The position numbers and the translations under genes were made by a program. The notes beneath the pieces are model-generated. The model saw only the letters and a program-made list of their open reading frames with translations. It did not search any database and was not told where the DNA came from. Below are positions 18,742 through 28,781 of a DNA stretch of 64,000 bases, in pieces (the stretch's first letter is position 1; each line of letters opens with the position of its first letter). The stretch is from Niastella caeni (lineage in GTDB: Bacteria > Bacteroidota > Bacteroidia > Chitinophagales > Chitinophagaceae): NCBI RefSeq assembly GCF_004834005.1, contig NZ_STFF01000007.1, positions 186,001-250,000 of the forward strand, in the 5' to 3' direction.

Positions 18742-19851
18742 ATGAAGGATTTCCGGCTTTATGATATTTCCGATTTTGTTATCGATGAAGACTTTATCCG
18801 CTGGGTGCATGAACAGCGTGAGGAAGATAACCAGTTCTGGAACACCTGGCTGCAACAGCATCCCGACAAGCACCTGGTGATTGCAGCGGCGCGGCGCATC
18901 GTTGAATCGATACAATTTGAGCAATCAAATATTGATGAACAGGCAGTAGAGCAGGAGGTGAGCCGGCTATTGCATACCATTTCTTCACAAAAACAGGAAC
19001 TGCAGGCAGCGCCTCGTAAAGGCCTGGTTATTTCCTATAAATGGTGGTATGCGGCAGCGGTATTGCTGTTATGCACAACCGGGGCCTGGTATTTTTTTGT
19101 GAGAAATAATAGTGCGAAGCCCTTCGCCTATAATTCCATGGTGGCGGCTAAACACCTGATAGAACATACCAATACATCGAACAAACCGCTGGAGCTTACT
19201 TTACCCGATGGAAGCCGGCTAACCCTCGCCGCCAAAAGCCGCGTTAGCTACGCACACACTTTCGGGTTGAGCGATACAGCAAAGGCCGGCGTCACCCGCG
19301 ACGTTTATTTGCTGGGAGAAGCTTTTTTTGAAGTGACCAAAGACCCGCACCGGCCGTTCCGCGTGTTTGCCAATGAAATAGTGACCAAAGTACTGGGCAC
19401 GAGTTTTACTGTACGTTCATTTGAAAAAGATACGACCATACAGGTTATAGTACGAACCGGTAAAGTAAGTGTGTATGCACAGGCCGAAGCTACGGCTTCT
19501 GCCAAAATGAGCGAGATCATTTTAACGCCCAACCAGCAACTGGTATATGAAAGAACGGGCCAGAAATTCCAAAAGGTATTGTCAAGCAACCCCGCGATGA
19601 TCGCACCACCCACCATTGAGAGATCGATGGTTTACGACGAAGCCCCATTGGATAAAGTATTCAGCGATCTCAGTAGCGCCTTCGGGATCAATATTGTTTT
19701 TGATAGCGAATTGTTGAAGAAATGCACCGTAACCGCTGACCTCACCAATGAACCATTTTATCGCAAGCTCGACCTGATCTGCGGCGCTATTGACGCAGAG
19801 TATGAACTGATAGACGGGCAGGTGGTGATTGAATCGGCGGGATGTAAGTAG
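18742..19851 (+). CDS. FecR-family anti-sigma factor
   Basis: The 369-residue product has a cytoplasmic N-terminal part (1-98) that should bind the sigma factor, one membrane segment (about 101-120, WWYAAAVLLLCTTGAWYFFV), a periplasmic FecR domain (about 145-260: LTLPDGSRLTLAAKSRVSY, VYLLGEAFFEVTKDPHRPF, VLGTSFTVRSF) and a C-terminal DUF4974-type domain (about 290-369: YDEAPLDKVFSDLSSAFGI). It regulates the sigma factor encoded upstream in response to the SusC receptor downstream. The 223-bp gap to the sigma gene is filled by repeats, so read-through or a separate promoter is needed. Confidence 0.94.
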   Translation: MKDFRLYDISDFVIDEDFIRWVHEQREEDNQFWNTWLQQHPDKHLVIAAARRIVESIQFEQSNIDEQAVEQEVSRLLHTISSQKQELQAAPRKGLVISYKWWYAAAVLLLCTTGAWYFFVRNNSAKPFAYNSMVAAKHLIEHTNTSNKPLELTLPDGSRLTLAAKSRVSYAHTFGLSDTAKAGVTRDVYLLGEAFFEVTKDPHRPFRVFANEIVTKVLGTSFTVRSFEKDTTIQVIVRTGKVSVYAQAEATASAKMSEIILTPNQQLVYERTGQKFQKVLSSNPAMIAPPTIERSMVYDEAPLDKVFSDLSSAFGINIVFDSELLKKCTVTADLTNEPFYRKLDLICGAIDAEYELIDGQVVIESAGCK

Positions 19852-20096
19852 TGAATGGTGAGTGGTGAGTGGGAACCGCCCATCGCTATGCTCAGGGCGG
19901 TTAATGGGATATGAAATTTTAATTATTGATAAACTATATATTATGATCACGTTACCACCATAAAACAGGGCAAAAAAGAACCCCGGCATTGTTCGCACCA
20001 ATATCGGGGTTACTAAAAAATCATCCTGCAGCCTAAAAGTAGCAGGACAAATAGTGATTAAAACGGATTGCTTTAACCAACTAATAGTACAAAACT
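19852..20096. other. leader region of the susC gene with two hairpins
   Basis: The gap contains GTGAGTGGTGAGTGGG repeats, a hairpin AACCGCCC/GGGCGGTT (about 19876-19904), and a second hairpin AACCCCG/CGGGGTT (19980-20008) followed by AAAAAA. These may terminate or attenuate transcription between fecR and susC. No gene is seen. Confidence 0.5.
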
Positions 20097-23000
20097 ATGA
20101 AAAAAGTACTCGTTAACCAGTTAATCTACCGGTTTATGAGAATAGGATTGCTGCCATTACTATTGATCACCGGTTTTGCCGGTGTAATGTACGCCCGGCC
20201 AGTGCACGGGCAGGAAGTTCTGAACCAACGTATTAACCTGGTTGCAGACAATAAAGAAGTAAAAACAGTGCTTAGTGAGATCAGTCGATTGGCTGATATC
20301 AAATTTGTTTACAGTGCTCAACGCATCCCGGTGCGGCAAAAAACTTCTATCGTAGCCCGCAACCAGCGTTTGGGCGAAGTGCTGGAAATATTATTATCAC
20401 CATTGAACGTATTGTATTTCGTATCGGGCAACCAGATCGTGCTGATGCGAAAAGGCGAGGCGTATAACCTCGGGGTCTTTGTAAACGATGATCCACGCAA
20501 AAGTTTATTCGAGGAAGAAATACCCGCCAGGCCTATCACCGGTAAAATAACCAACGAGAACGGGGAACCGTTGAGCGGGGTGTCGGTATTGGTGCGCGGT
20601 ACATCACGAGGTACCAGCACCAATGAAAAAGGTGTATTCGTTATCTCTGCCGAAGTGGGAGAAACGCTGGAGTTTTCCATGGTGGGGTACAAACCACATG
20701 CAGTAAAGGTGGGCGATGAAAATGATATCACGATCCGGTTGCAGGCCGAACAAACCAACATGAACGAAGTGATCATTGTGGGGTATGGTACGCAACGCAG
20801 GAGCTCGCTTACCGGCGCCATTGCTTCGGTAAGTAATAAAACCATTACCTCATTGCCAGTGCCAAGCGTTGAGCAGGCCTTACAGGGACGCGTAGCTGGT
20901 TTAACGGTCACCAATAATGGAGAGCCGGGTACATCGCCCATTGTGCGCATCAGGGGGGTGAGCTCTATTAATTTTGCATCGGACCCCTTGTATGTGATCG
21001 ATGGATTTCCTACCGGCAACCTCATGCACTTCGATAGCCGCGATATTGAATCGGTGGAAGTATTGAAAGACGCCAGTGCGGCAGCCATTTACGGTTCCCG
21101 TGCCACCAACGGCGTTGTTCTCATAACTACTAAAAAAGGAAAAAGGAACGGCAAGCTGCAGGTGAACCTCGATTCCTATGTAGGTACGCAAAAGGCATGG
21201 AATACCATCGACCTGCTGAATACCCAGCAGTACCTGCAATACGAACGGATGCTCAATGGAAATGCCGGAATTAACCCGCCACCACGGCTCGAATCGGCCA
21301 ATTTCAACCAGCCCATTTATGCAGGCGCAACACAAACATATGCGCAAACCAATACTGACTGGCAGGATGCTTATTTTAAAAGTGGTGTGCTTACCCAGCA
21401 TAACCTGTCGGTGGGCGGCGGTAATGATATCTCGCGCTTTTATTCATCAGCCGGTTATTTCAAACAGGATGGTATTGCGCAGGGCGTTTATTATGAAAGA
21501 GGTAATTTCAGGATAAACTCCGAGCACCGGATCAGTAAGTTATTTTCATTCGGACAGAACCTGTTTGTTAGTTATTCCAAGAACCGGTACGACAATACAT
21601 CGGGTAACCGTACGCGGTTGGTGAACGTGATCAGGCAAGTGCCTTACATACCCGTGTACGATCCCACTACCAACGGCGGTTTCAGGGATGCGGAGAACAG
21701 CGTAGACGGCGCAGATCCCACCAACCCGGTGATGGACGCCCTGCTGTTGGGCGACGCCCACCGCAGAACGCTGAAGCTGCTGGGTACAGCCTATGTAGAA
21801 GTGAATTTAACCAATTCGCTGAAGTTCCGCTCCACGTTCGGGGTAGACCATGTGGGTCTGTCGCAGCATCAGTTCAGGCCTATCTTCAATAGTAAGGGCA
21901 GGGGAGAAACCCAGGCGAAGATCGATGATGTTCGCACCAATATGACCACCTTGTTGTTCACAGAACAACTTACTTACGATAAAACCTTCGGCGACCATCA
22001 CCTGGCATTAACTGCAGTTTATGAGCAGCAGGGAACCCGGGCTTATGGCGAGCAAATGATCGGTTACCAAAGCAGTAATAATTTTCAAACGATGTTCGGC
22101 GCCACCAATGTGAACGCCTTTAGCACCCAAAGCGAAAACCTGCTCCTATCATATGCAGGCCGGGTGAATTATGAGTTTGCCGGCAAGTACCTCGTCAGCG
22201 CCACTATTCGGCGTGATGGATTGAGCGTATGGGCGCCCGGAAACAAATTTGCCAATTTCCCTTCCGCCTCCATAGGCTGGCGTCTCGACCAGGAATCATT
22301 CATGCGCGATGTAAAACAGGTGTCGGAATTAAAGCTTCGCGTAGGGTATGGCGTAACCGGTTTGAATGGAATAGGCATTTTCGGCAAGCTGCCCAATTCA
22401 CAATTGGCGAATGATTATCCATGGCAGGCTGTGGTATCGCAAAACGGCGCTATTTATCCGTTTAATAATACCATGCCTTCCGGCGGTAACGCTTCTTTCT
22501 ACAACGCTATATCGAACCCTGACCTGGAATGGGAAAAGACCAAACAAATGAACATCGGCCTTGACCTGGGTTTGCTCAATAATCGTATTACATTGTCGGC
22601 CGATTACTATCGCCGCAAAACAGATAACCTGATGTTGAATGTGCCCACACCCGGATCTTTTGGATTCAACAACAGCGGTGTGCTGGCCAATGTAGGATCG
22701 ATGGAGAACAACGGCATGGATATTCAGGTGGCATATAACAAGAAACGAGGTGAATTTCAATGGGACGTTACCGGTTTGATCAGCTTTATCGACAACCAGG
22801 TGCTGAAGTTGAATACGCCCAATGCCACCATTGACCAGGGTGGCGACCAGGATTTTGGCGGCGGGGCCAACATGACGCGCACCGTGGCCGGCCAACCCAT
22901 TCAGTCGTTTTACGGCTATGTGATCGAAGGCATTTTCCAAACCCAGGCCGAGATCAGCAGCAGTCCGTTTCAATCAGACAAAACCGCGCCCGGCGACCTG

Positions 23001-23591
23001 AAGTTCAGGGATATCAGCGGGCCCAATGGCAAACCCGATGGCCAGATCACTGCCGATGACCGCACATTCCTTGGTAATTACCTGCCCGATTTTTCGTATT
23101 CGCTTAACTTCAATGCGCGGTACAAGAATTTCGACGCCGCCGTATTTTTCCAGGGCGTACAGGGTAATAAGATCTTCAATGCCTCCCGCATTATCAGTGA
23201 AGGAATGGCTCGTTTGTTCGGCTCCGGTACCGCCGTGCTGAACGCCTGGACGCCTGCCAACACCAATACCAATATGCCCCGCGCTTATGCAGGCGATCCT
23301 AATACCAATGTGCGGCCTTCTGCACGCTGGATAGAGAACGGATCGTACCTGCGCCTGAAGAACATCACTGTAGGTTACACCATACCCGATAACGTGTTGA
23401 AATCGATCACCAAAGGAGCCGTGAGCAGCTTTCGCCTGTATGTTGGGTCGCAAAACCTGCTTACGTTCACCAATTACAAGGGCTGGGACCCTGAGATCGG
23501 ATCTAAAAACACCACGCTTACCAACGGTATCGACTATGGGCAGTACCCTGCCGCCCGTTCGTTCCTGGTGGGTTTGCAGGTAGGTTTCTAA
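20097..23591 (+). CDS. SusC/RagA-type TonB-linked receptor with STN signalling domain
   Basis: The 1164-residue product has a signal peptide (1-38, ending PVHGQE), an STN domain (about 45-118, VKTVLSEISRLADIKFVY) that contacts the anti-sigma factor, a carboxypeptidase-regulatory-like domain (about 145-230, GKITNENGEPLSGVSVLVRG), the plug (GYGTQRRSSLTGAIASVSNK, RGVSSINFASDPLYVIDGFP, VLKDASAAAIYGSRATNGVV) and a barrel ending AARSFLVGLQVGF. It imports a ligand captured with the SusD partner encoded 35 bp downstream. No carbohydrate-active enzyme is encoded next to it, so the substrate cannot be deduced. Confidence 0.96.
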   Translation: MKKVLVNQLIYRFMRIGLLPLLLITGFAGVMYARPVHGQEVLNQRINLVADNKEVKTVLSEISRLADIKFVYSAQRIPVRQKTSIVARNQRLGEVLEILLSPLNVLYFVSGNQIVLMRKGEAYNLGVFVNDDPRKSLFEEEIPARPITGKITNENGEPLSGVSVLVRGTSRGTSTNEKGVFVISAEVGETLEFSMVGYKPHAVKVGDENDITIRLQAEQTNMNEVIIVGYGTQRRSSLTGAIASVSNKTITSLPVPSVEQALQGRVAGLTVTNNGEPGTSPIVRIRGVSSINFASDPLYVIDGFPTGNLMHFDSRDIESVEVLKDASAAAIYGSRATNGVVLITTKKGKRNGKLQVNLDSYVGTQKAWNTIDLLNTQQYLQYERMLNGNAGINPPPRLESANFNQPIYAGATQTYAQTNTDWQDAYFKSGVLTQHNLSVGGGNDISRFYSSAGYFKQDGIAQGVYYERGNFRINSEHRISKLFSFGQNLFVSYSKNRYDNTSGNRTRLVNVIRQVPYIPVYDPTTNGGFRDAENSVDGADPTNPVMDALLLGDAHRRTLKLLGTAYVEVNLTNSLKFRSTFGVDHVGLSQHQFRPIFNSKGRGETQAKIDDVRTNMTTLLFTEQLTYDKTFGDHHLALTAVYEQQGTRAYGEQMIGYQSSNNFQTMFGATNVNAFSTQSENLLLSYAGRVNYEFAGKYLVSATIRRDGLSVWAPGNKFANFPSASIGWRLDQESFMRDVKQVSELKLRVGYGVTGLNGIGIFGKLPNSQLANDYPWQAVVSQNGAIYPFNNTMPSGGNASFYNAISNPDLEWEKTKQMNIGLDLGLLNNRITLSADYYRRKTDNLMLNVPTPGSFGFNNSGVLANVGSMENNGMDIQVAYNKKRGEFQWDVTGLISFIDNQVLKLNTPNATIDQGGDQDFGGGANMTRTVAGQPIQSFYGYVIEGIFQTQAEISSSPFQSDKTAPGDLKFRDISGPNGKPDGQITADDRTFLGNYLPDFSYSLNFNARYKNFDAAVFFQGVQGNKIFNASRIISEGMARLFGSGTAVLNAWTPANTNTNMPRAYAGDPNTNVRPSARWIENGSYLRLKNITVGYTIPDNVLKSITKGAVSSFRLYVGSQNLLTFTNYKGWDPEIGSKNTTLTNGIDYGQYPAARSFLVGLQVGF

Positions 23592-23626
23592 ACACATGTC
23601 CCTTCATGGATTAACAAACGAATATT

Positions 23627-25195
23627 ATGAAACGACACTTTATAAATCGATTCACTATAATGGCCGCCTTATTGACGGTGGCTGCGATCATTGCCTGTGA
23701 AAAGCAGTTGAACAAATCCAACCCGAGTTATCCCACGCTGGAAAACTATTTTCAAAACAGTGAAGAATTGCAGAAAGGCACTAATGCCATTTATTCCATC
23801 TTCCATTCCGCGCAGCTCATTGCGCGGGAATGGTTCTTCCTGCACGACCTGCGCAGCGACGACGTAGCATCGGGCGGCAGTCAACTGGAATTACCACGCA
23901 GGCAGATGCTGAATGGCAATACCACGCCCGACAACACCGTGATGAACGATATGTGGAAAGGGTTATATACCGTTATTCACCGGGCTAATACTGTTATATT
24001 TTATGCAGACAAGGTATCGGATAATCAGGCCCTGCGCGACCGGTGTGTAGGGGAAGCCAAGTTCTTCAGGGGATGGGCTTATTTTGAGCTCGTATCGTTA
24101 TGGGGTCCCGTACCTGTTTATTTACAGCCGATCACCAAAGGTTCGCAGTTTCAGCCCAGGGAAGTGGAAGATAAAGTGTATACCCAGATCGTAAAAGATC
24201 TTACCGAAGCCGCTGCCGCTTTGCCACCTGCGTACCCGGCCGCCGACCGCGGCCGTGCTACCCGCGGCGCCGCTTATGCCATGCTGGGCAGGGCGCAAAT
24301 GCAGAAAGGCGATTATGGCGCCGCCCGTACCGCCTTGCTGGAAGTGAAGAATTTGAATTTGTACTCGCTTGTGTCCAACTACGAAGATAATTTCCGGGAA
24401 GAGACCGAGTTCAACGCCGAATCCATTTTTGAAGCCGTGTTCTTCGAAACAACGCCCAACCAGTTTAACTGGGGCTACACAGGCGATGATCCCAGTGCGC
24501 CGCAAGGCACGGTGCGCAACCAGGAATATTCGCCTATAGCCTGGCGTAACCTTATTCCATCTGACCGGTATTTAAATGAGTTTGAAAATACGGCAACCGG
24601 CGCCGCCAAAACCGATCCCCGGTTTGCCATGTCGGTTTATCAAAGCGGCGACACATACAACAATGGCGCGTCGGTGCTCACCGATCCTGACCAGAATGGT
24701 AATTTTTCTCTCGTGAACAACGTTAAAAAATTTATAAGCTGGCGCAAGTTCATGATGATATATAAACATGGCAAAGGTGGTGACCGCGCAGGCGGTGGTA
24801 TTAACCAACGGATCATCCGGTATGCGGAAGTGTTATTGATGCTGGCGGAATGTGAAAACGAGTTAAACAATTCCGTTGCTGCCGTAAATTACCTGAATGA
24901 AGTACGCGACCGGCCGGGAGTGATGATGCCGCATTATCCCACATCACTATTCCCCACTGCCAATAAAGACCAGATCACCAAAGCGATCATGCATGAAAAA
25001 ACAGTGGAACTGGGCGGTGAAGAGATCCGCAACCGCGACATTTTGCGTTGGCGGAAGAAAAAATATTTCACTACCGATCCGTTGTCTTATTTCAAGGCCA
25101 ACCGTGATGAATTGCTGCCCATTCCGCAACAGGAAATAGATAACAATCCGCAATTAGGAGCCGGAGGAATCAATAAACAAAATAGTGGGTATTAA
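23627..25195 (+). CDS. SusD/RagB-family nutrient-binding lipoprotein
   Basis: The 522-residue product has a lipoprotein signal with the lipidated cysteine at C24 (AAIIAC). SusD features are the N-terminal helices (YPTLENYFQNSEELQKGTNA), the TPR-like core (VGEAKFFRGWAYFELVSLWG, GRATRGAAYAMLGRAQMQKG), RYAEVLLMLAECENELN, and the C-terminal signature RNRDILRWRKKKYF with LLPIPQQEIDNNPQL. It binds the nutrient on the cell surface and passes it to the SusC barrel encoded just upstream. Confidence 0.96.
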   Translation: MKRHFINRFTIMAALLTVAAIIACEKQLNKSNPSYPTLENYFQNSEELQKGTNAIYSIFHSAQLIAREWFFLHDLRSDDVASGGSQLELPRRQMLNGNTTPDNTVMNDMWKGLYTVIHRANTVIFYADKVSDNQALRDRCVGEAKFFRGWAYFELVSLWGPVPVYLQPITKGSQFQPREVEDKVYTQIVKDLTEAAAALPPAYPAADRGRATRGAAYAMLGRAQMQKGDYGAARTALLEVKNLNLYSLVSNYEDNFREETEFNAESIFEAVFFETTPNQFNWGYTGDDPSAPQGTVRNQEYSPIAWRNLIPSDRYLNEFENTATGAAKTDPRFAMSVYQSGDTYNNGASVLTDPDQNGNFSLVNNVKKFISWRKFMMIYKHGKGGDRAGGGINQRIIRYAEVLLMLAECENELNNSVAAVNYLNEVRDRPGVMMPHYPTSLFPTANKDQITKAIMHEKTVELGGEEIRNRDILRWRKKKYFTTDPLSYFKANRDELLPIPQQEIDNNPQLGAGGINKQNSGY

Positions 25196-25216
25196 TTAAA
25201 GGCCCTGAGCATTGCT

Positions 25217-25280
25217 GATTTTGAGATTTAGGGATTTTGAGATTTCAACTGTTTTTGGCTTTCAGACAAATCTCAAAATC
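25217..25280. repeat. direct and inverted 13-bp repeat hairpin between susD and the FG-GAP gene
   Basis: GATTTTGAGATTT occurs at 25217-25229 and 25233-25245 and inverted (AAATCTCAAAATC) at 25268-25280. Either left copy can pair with the right one; it may act as a terminator or RNA-processing site between the genes. Confidence 0.75.
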
Positions 25281-25313
25281 TTTAAATTCCGAAATCCATA
25301 AATTTCTTAATCT

Positions 25314-28300
25314 ATGTTCTCATCGCTTGCGTGCTGTTATCTCCGTTTACTGGTATTCACCGGACTCATTCATTTGGTAGCTTGTACTACTGAAAAAAAA
25401 GAAACATTATTCAGGTCATTGCCCTCAACTGCTACCAATATACATTTCAATAATATCGTAAACGAGACCGACAGCACGCATTCCTTTATCAATGAATTTG
25501 GTTACATGGGCGGTGGCGTTGGTATTGGCGATTTCAACAACGACGGATTAAAAGATCTTTACTTTACAGGTAACCAGGTAAGCTCGGCATTGTACATTAA
25601 CAAAGGCGATAACCGGTTTGAAGATGTTACGGCAAAAGCGGGTTGCGGCACCAATGGGTGGGCCACCGGCGTAAGCGTGGCAGATATCAATAACGATGGC
25701 TACGATGATATTTATGTATGTGTGTTTGGAAAGAATTTGCTGCAACGCGCTCCCAATTTATTATTTATAAATCAACACGACCTCACGTTTAAAGAATCGG
25801 CCGCGGAATATGGATTGGCCGATACCGGTTATAGTACCCAGGCGGTGTTTACAGATTACGACAAAGACGGCGACCTGGATATGTACCTTGCCAATTATTT
25901 GCTCAGCAGTGCAAATGCCAATACTATTTATCCGCGCGACCACACCGGTCGTTCATTAGCCAATGATAAACTGTATCGCAACGATGGTTTTTCCACCTCC
26001 ACCACCGGAGCCCGCCATCCGGTGTTTACCGATGTAACGCTGGCTGCGAACATCAAAGAAGACGGATATGGGTTAGGGGTGGTAGTGAGTGATTTTAATA
26101 ATGATAGCTGGCCGGATATTTATGTGGCCAATGATTTTTTAACGAATGATGTGCTGTGGCTGAATAACCACAATGGCACCTTTACCAATTGCATTGCGCG
26201 GGCTATGCAGCACCAGAGTTATTCAAGCATGGGGGCAGATGCCGCGGATGTAAACAACGATGGCTGGCCCGATGTGGTAACGCTCGATATGATGCCCGAG
26301 CACAACGAGCGCCGCAAGTTAACGTGGTCGGTCATGAATTATGAACGGTACCAGGCAGAACGTTCCTATGGTTATGAGCCGGAGTATATGCGGAATATGT
26401 TACAATTGAATAACGGCATCCTTCGGTCAAACGCCCCCTCCACCGGAGGGGGGCGGGGGGAGGCCGCCATTCCTTTTTTCAGTGAGATCGGCCAGATGGC
26501 CGGCATTTCCAATACCGATTGGAGCTGGAGCGTGCTGATGGCCGATTTTGATAATGATGGCTGGAAGGACATGCACATCACGAACGGGATAGGGCGCGAT
26601 TTTATCAATGCCGATTTCCTTGAGTTCAGTTCCACCGTAATGGGCCGGGTAAGTGATATCAGGCAGCAACGGAAACTGATCAATGAAAAGCTGGCCTCAC
26701 TAAACCATGTGGAGCTGGGCAATTATTTATACCGCAACAATGGCAATTACACGTTCACCGATGTGTCGCAACAGGCAGGGGTGAACGAGGCGGCCATGTC
26801 GAACGGCGCGGCCTGGGCCGACCTGGATAATGACGGCGACCTGGACATTGTTGTGAACAATATCAATAAAGAAGCATTTGTCTTGATCAACCGCACCAAT
26901 GAAAAAGAGCAACCGGTTGATCATCATTATATAAGTATCCAATTAAAAGGGAATGGCGCCAACCGGAATGGTTTCGGCGGAAAGGTAAAGGTATATACCG
27001 GCGGGCAGGTACAGGTGCAGGAGCAGAACCCGGTGCGCGGCTATTTCTCCTCGGTAGATACGAAATTGTTGTTTGGGTTGGGAACCCATACCGTGATCGA
27101 TTCCATAGTGACCATTTGGCCCGACAATACCTGTCAGGTAATAAAGCAGTTGGCAGTAGATTCGTTATTGGTTATACAGCAACAGCCGGCAGAAGCGTGG
27201 GCGGTGAAGGATCTGCATGACCTGCAGACTGTTTTTTCAGATGTAACTGCCGCCACCCGCATGGCTTACCGGCATGTAGAAAGTAATTACAACGACTTTG
27301 CGGAACAACGCTTGTTGCCGCAGAAATTTTCGCAGTTGGGTCCATATATAGCCACCGCCGACATTAATAACGATGGGCTCACTGATCTCTTCGTCGGCGG
27401 TGCTTTTAATTTCTCCGGACGCATCTTCACCCAACAAAAAAACGGACAGTTTACCAGCGAAGCTCTCACTGACAGTATAAAAATGGAAGAAGACCAGGAT
27501 TGTATTTTCCTGGATGCCGATGGCGACGGCGACCAGGATTTACTCGTTACCGGCGGTAATGTACAGTTGGAAGAGAACTCAGCGTATAATACGCCGCGAT
27601 TGTACAGTAACGACGGAAAGGGACATTTCCGGTTGCAGCCGAAAGCCATTCCGGCCAACATTCGCATTATTGCCGGTTGCGTACAAGCCGGCGATTATGA
27701 TGGCGATGGGCAGAAAGACCTGTTTATCGGCAGCCGCGTTACCAAACGCTATCCATTACCCGGACGCAGCTACATCCTCCATAACGACAAAGGCGTCTTT
27801 ACCGACGTAACCGCTACGGTTTGCAAAGCGCTGCAACAACCCGGTATGGTTACCTCCGCCGTTTGGACGGATCTTGATGGCGACCATCAAACCGACCTGG
27901 TGATAGCAGGAGAGTGGATGCCGGTGCGTTTCTTTAAGAATGAACAGGCACGGTTGAAGGAAGTAACGCAGTCCACCGGTGTTGCCGGTATCACCGGCAT
28001 GTGGCGGAGCCTGGCAGCAGCCGATATCGACCGCGATGGCGATATGGACCTGGTTGCCGGCAACCTGGGCATGAATTGCGATTACCAGGTTACAGATTCC
28101 ACGCCTATGGAGTTGTATGCCGCCGACCTGGATGGCAATGGAAGTATTGACCCGATACCTTTTTATTATATCAAAGATCATACAGGAGTTAAGCGGTTAT
28201 ACCCCGGCATCAACCGGCGGCAGTTTGCCGACCAGGTGCCGGCCATCAAAAAGCAGTTCCTGCACCATGCGCAATATGCGAAGGCCACGTTTGATGAGAT

Positions 28301-28727
28301 CTTCAAAGACAAACCCAAGGATAGCCTGCAGCGGTTCACCTGTACCGAAACACGCAGCTGCTGGCTCGAAAACCTCGGCGGCGGGCAGTTCCGCCGGCAC
28401 GTGTTGCCACCCGAGGCGCAATTTGCACCGGTGAATGCCATCATTTGCGATGATATTGACGGCGACGGGTTTACCGACTTGTTGCTGGCTGGTAACGAGT
28501 ACCAGAGTGATGTAATGACTGGCCGCTACGATGCCTCTTATGGTTGTTTTTTGAAGGGGATAGCCCATAAAAACTTCCTGGCGATACCGCCTGCCCGCAG
28601 CGGATTTGTGGTTTCCGGCGATGTAAAAGACCTGGCGTTGATAAAGACCGCCCGCGGCGAAAAAAGGGTAGTGGTGGCGATTAATAATGATTCCCTGAAG
28701 GTTATGGGAATCAATTCATTGAAATAG
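25314..28727 (+). CDS. FG-GAP/VCBS-repeat lipoprotein with ASPIC/UnbV domain
   Basis: The 1137-residue product has a lipoprotein signal (C24, LVAC), then many FG-GAP/VCBS repeats with calcium-loop motifs (GIGDFNNDGLKDLYF, ADINNDGYDDIYV, TDYDKDGDLDMYL, ADFDNDGWKDMHI), an ASPIC/UnbV-like domain at about 535-625 (NGFGGKVKVYTGGQVQVQEQ, YFSSVDTKLLFGLG), and a second propeller. Such proteins commonly follow susCD genes and are thought to bind extracellular ligands. An extra segment at about 375-390 (SNAPSTGGGRGEAA) is encoded by a CCCCCTCC...GGAGGGGGGCGGGGGGAGG repeat inserted in frame between NNG and the FSEIGQMAG repeat start. Confidence 0.92.
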   Translation: MFSSLACCYLRLLVFTGLIHLVACTTEKKETLFRSLPSTATNIHFNNIVNETDSTHSFINEFGYMGGGVGIGDFNNDGLKDLYFTGNQVSSALYINKGDNRFEDVTAKAGCGTNGWATGVSVADINNDGYDDIYVCVFGKNLLQRAPNLLFINQHDLTFKESAAEYGLADTGYSTQAVFTDYDKDGDLDMYLANYLLSSANANTIYPRDHTGRSLANDKLYRNDGFSTSTTGARHPVFTDVTLAANIKEDGYGLGVVVSDFNNDSWPDIYVANDFLTNDVLWLNNHNGTFTNCIARAMQHQSYSSMGADAADVNNDGWPDVVTLDMMPEHNERRKLTWSVMNYERYQAERSYGYEPEYMRNMLQLNNGILRSNAPSTGGGRGEAAIPFFSEIGQMAGISNTDWSWSVLMADFDNDGWKDMHITNGIGRDFINADFLEFSSTVMGRVSDIRQQRKLINEKLASLNHVELGNYLYRNNGNYTFTDVSQQAGVNEAAMSNGAAWADLDNDGDLDIVVNNINKEAFVLINRTNEKEQPVDHHYISIQLKGNGANRNGFGGKVKVYTGGQVQVQEQNPVRGYFSSVDTKLLFGLGTHTVIDSIVTIWPDNTCQVIKQLAVDSLLVIQQQPAEAWAVKDLHDLQTVFSDVTAATRMAYRHVESNYNDFAEQRLLPQKFSQLGPYIATADINNDGLTDLFVGGAFNFSGRIFTQQKNGQFTSEALTDSIKMEEDQDCIFLDADGDGDQDLLVTGGNVQLEENSAYNTPRLYSNDGKGHFRLQPKAIPANIRIIAGCVQAGDYDGDGQKDLFIGSRVTKRYPLPGRSYILHNDKGVFTDVTATVCKALQQPGMVTSAVWTDLDGDHQTDLVIAGEWMPVRFFKNEQARLKEVTQSTGVAGITGMWRSLAAADIDRDGDMDLVAGNLGMNCDYQVTDSTPMELYAADLDGNGSIDPIPFYYIKDHTGVKRLYPGINRRQFADQVPAIKKQFLHHAQYAKATFDEIFKDKPKDSLQRFTCTETRSCWLENLGGGQFRRHVLPPEAQFAPVNAIICDDIDGDGFTDLLLAGNEYQSDVMTGRYDASYGCFLKGIAHKNFLAIPPARSGFVVSGDVKDLALIKTARGEKRVVVAINNDSLKVMGINSLK
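26434..26464. repeat. G/C-run palindromic repeat inserted inside a coding sequence
   Basis: CGCCCCCTCCACCGGAGGGG followed by GGCGGGGGGAGG resembles the intergenic CCCCCTGAAGGGGG elements at 12047, 15924, 16052 and 18505 but lies within the FG-GAP gene, adding in-frame codons without a stop. Confidence 0.7.
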
Positions 28728-28762
28728 TTTACTTCGGACAAGGAAATTTCTCGATAAAAAGC

Positions 28763-28770
28763 TATTTTTG
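28763..28770 (+). promoter_or_regulatory. candidate -7 promoter box upstream of tRNA-Arg
   Basis: TATTTTTG followed by C matches the Bacteroidota TAnnTTTG box, 100 bp before the tRNA. The -33 box is not evident. Confidence 0.3.
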
Positions 28771-28781
28771 CGCTCCCTAAG

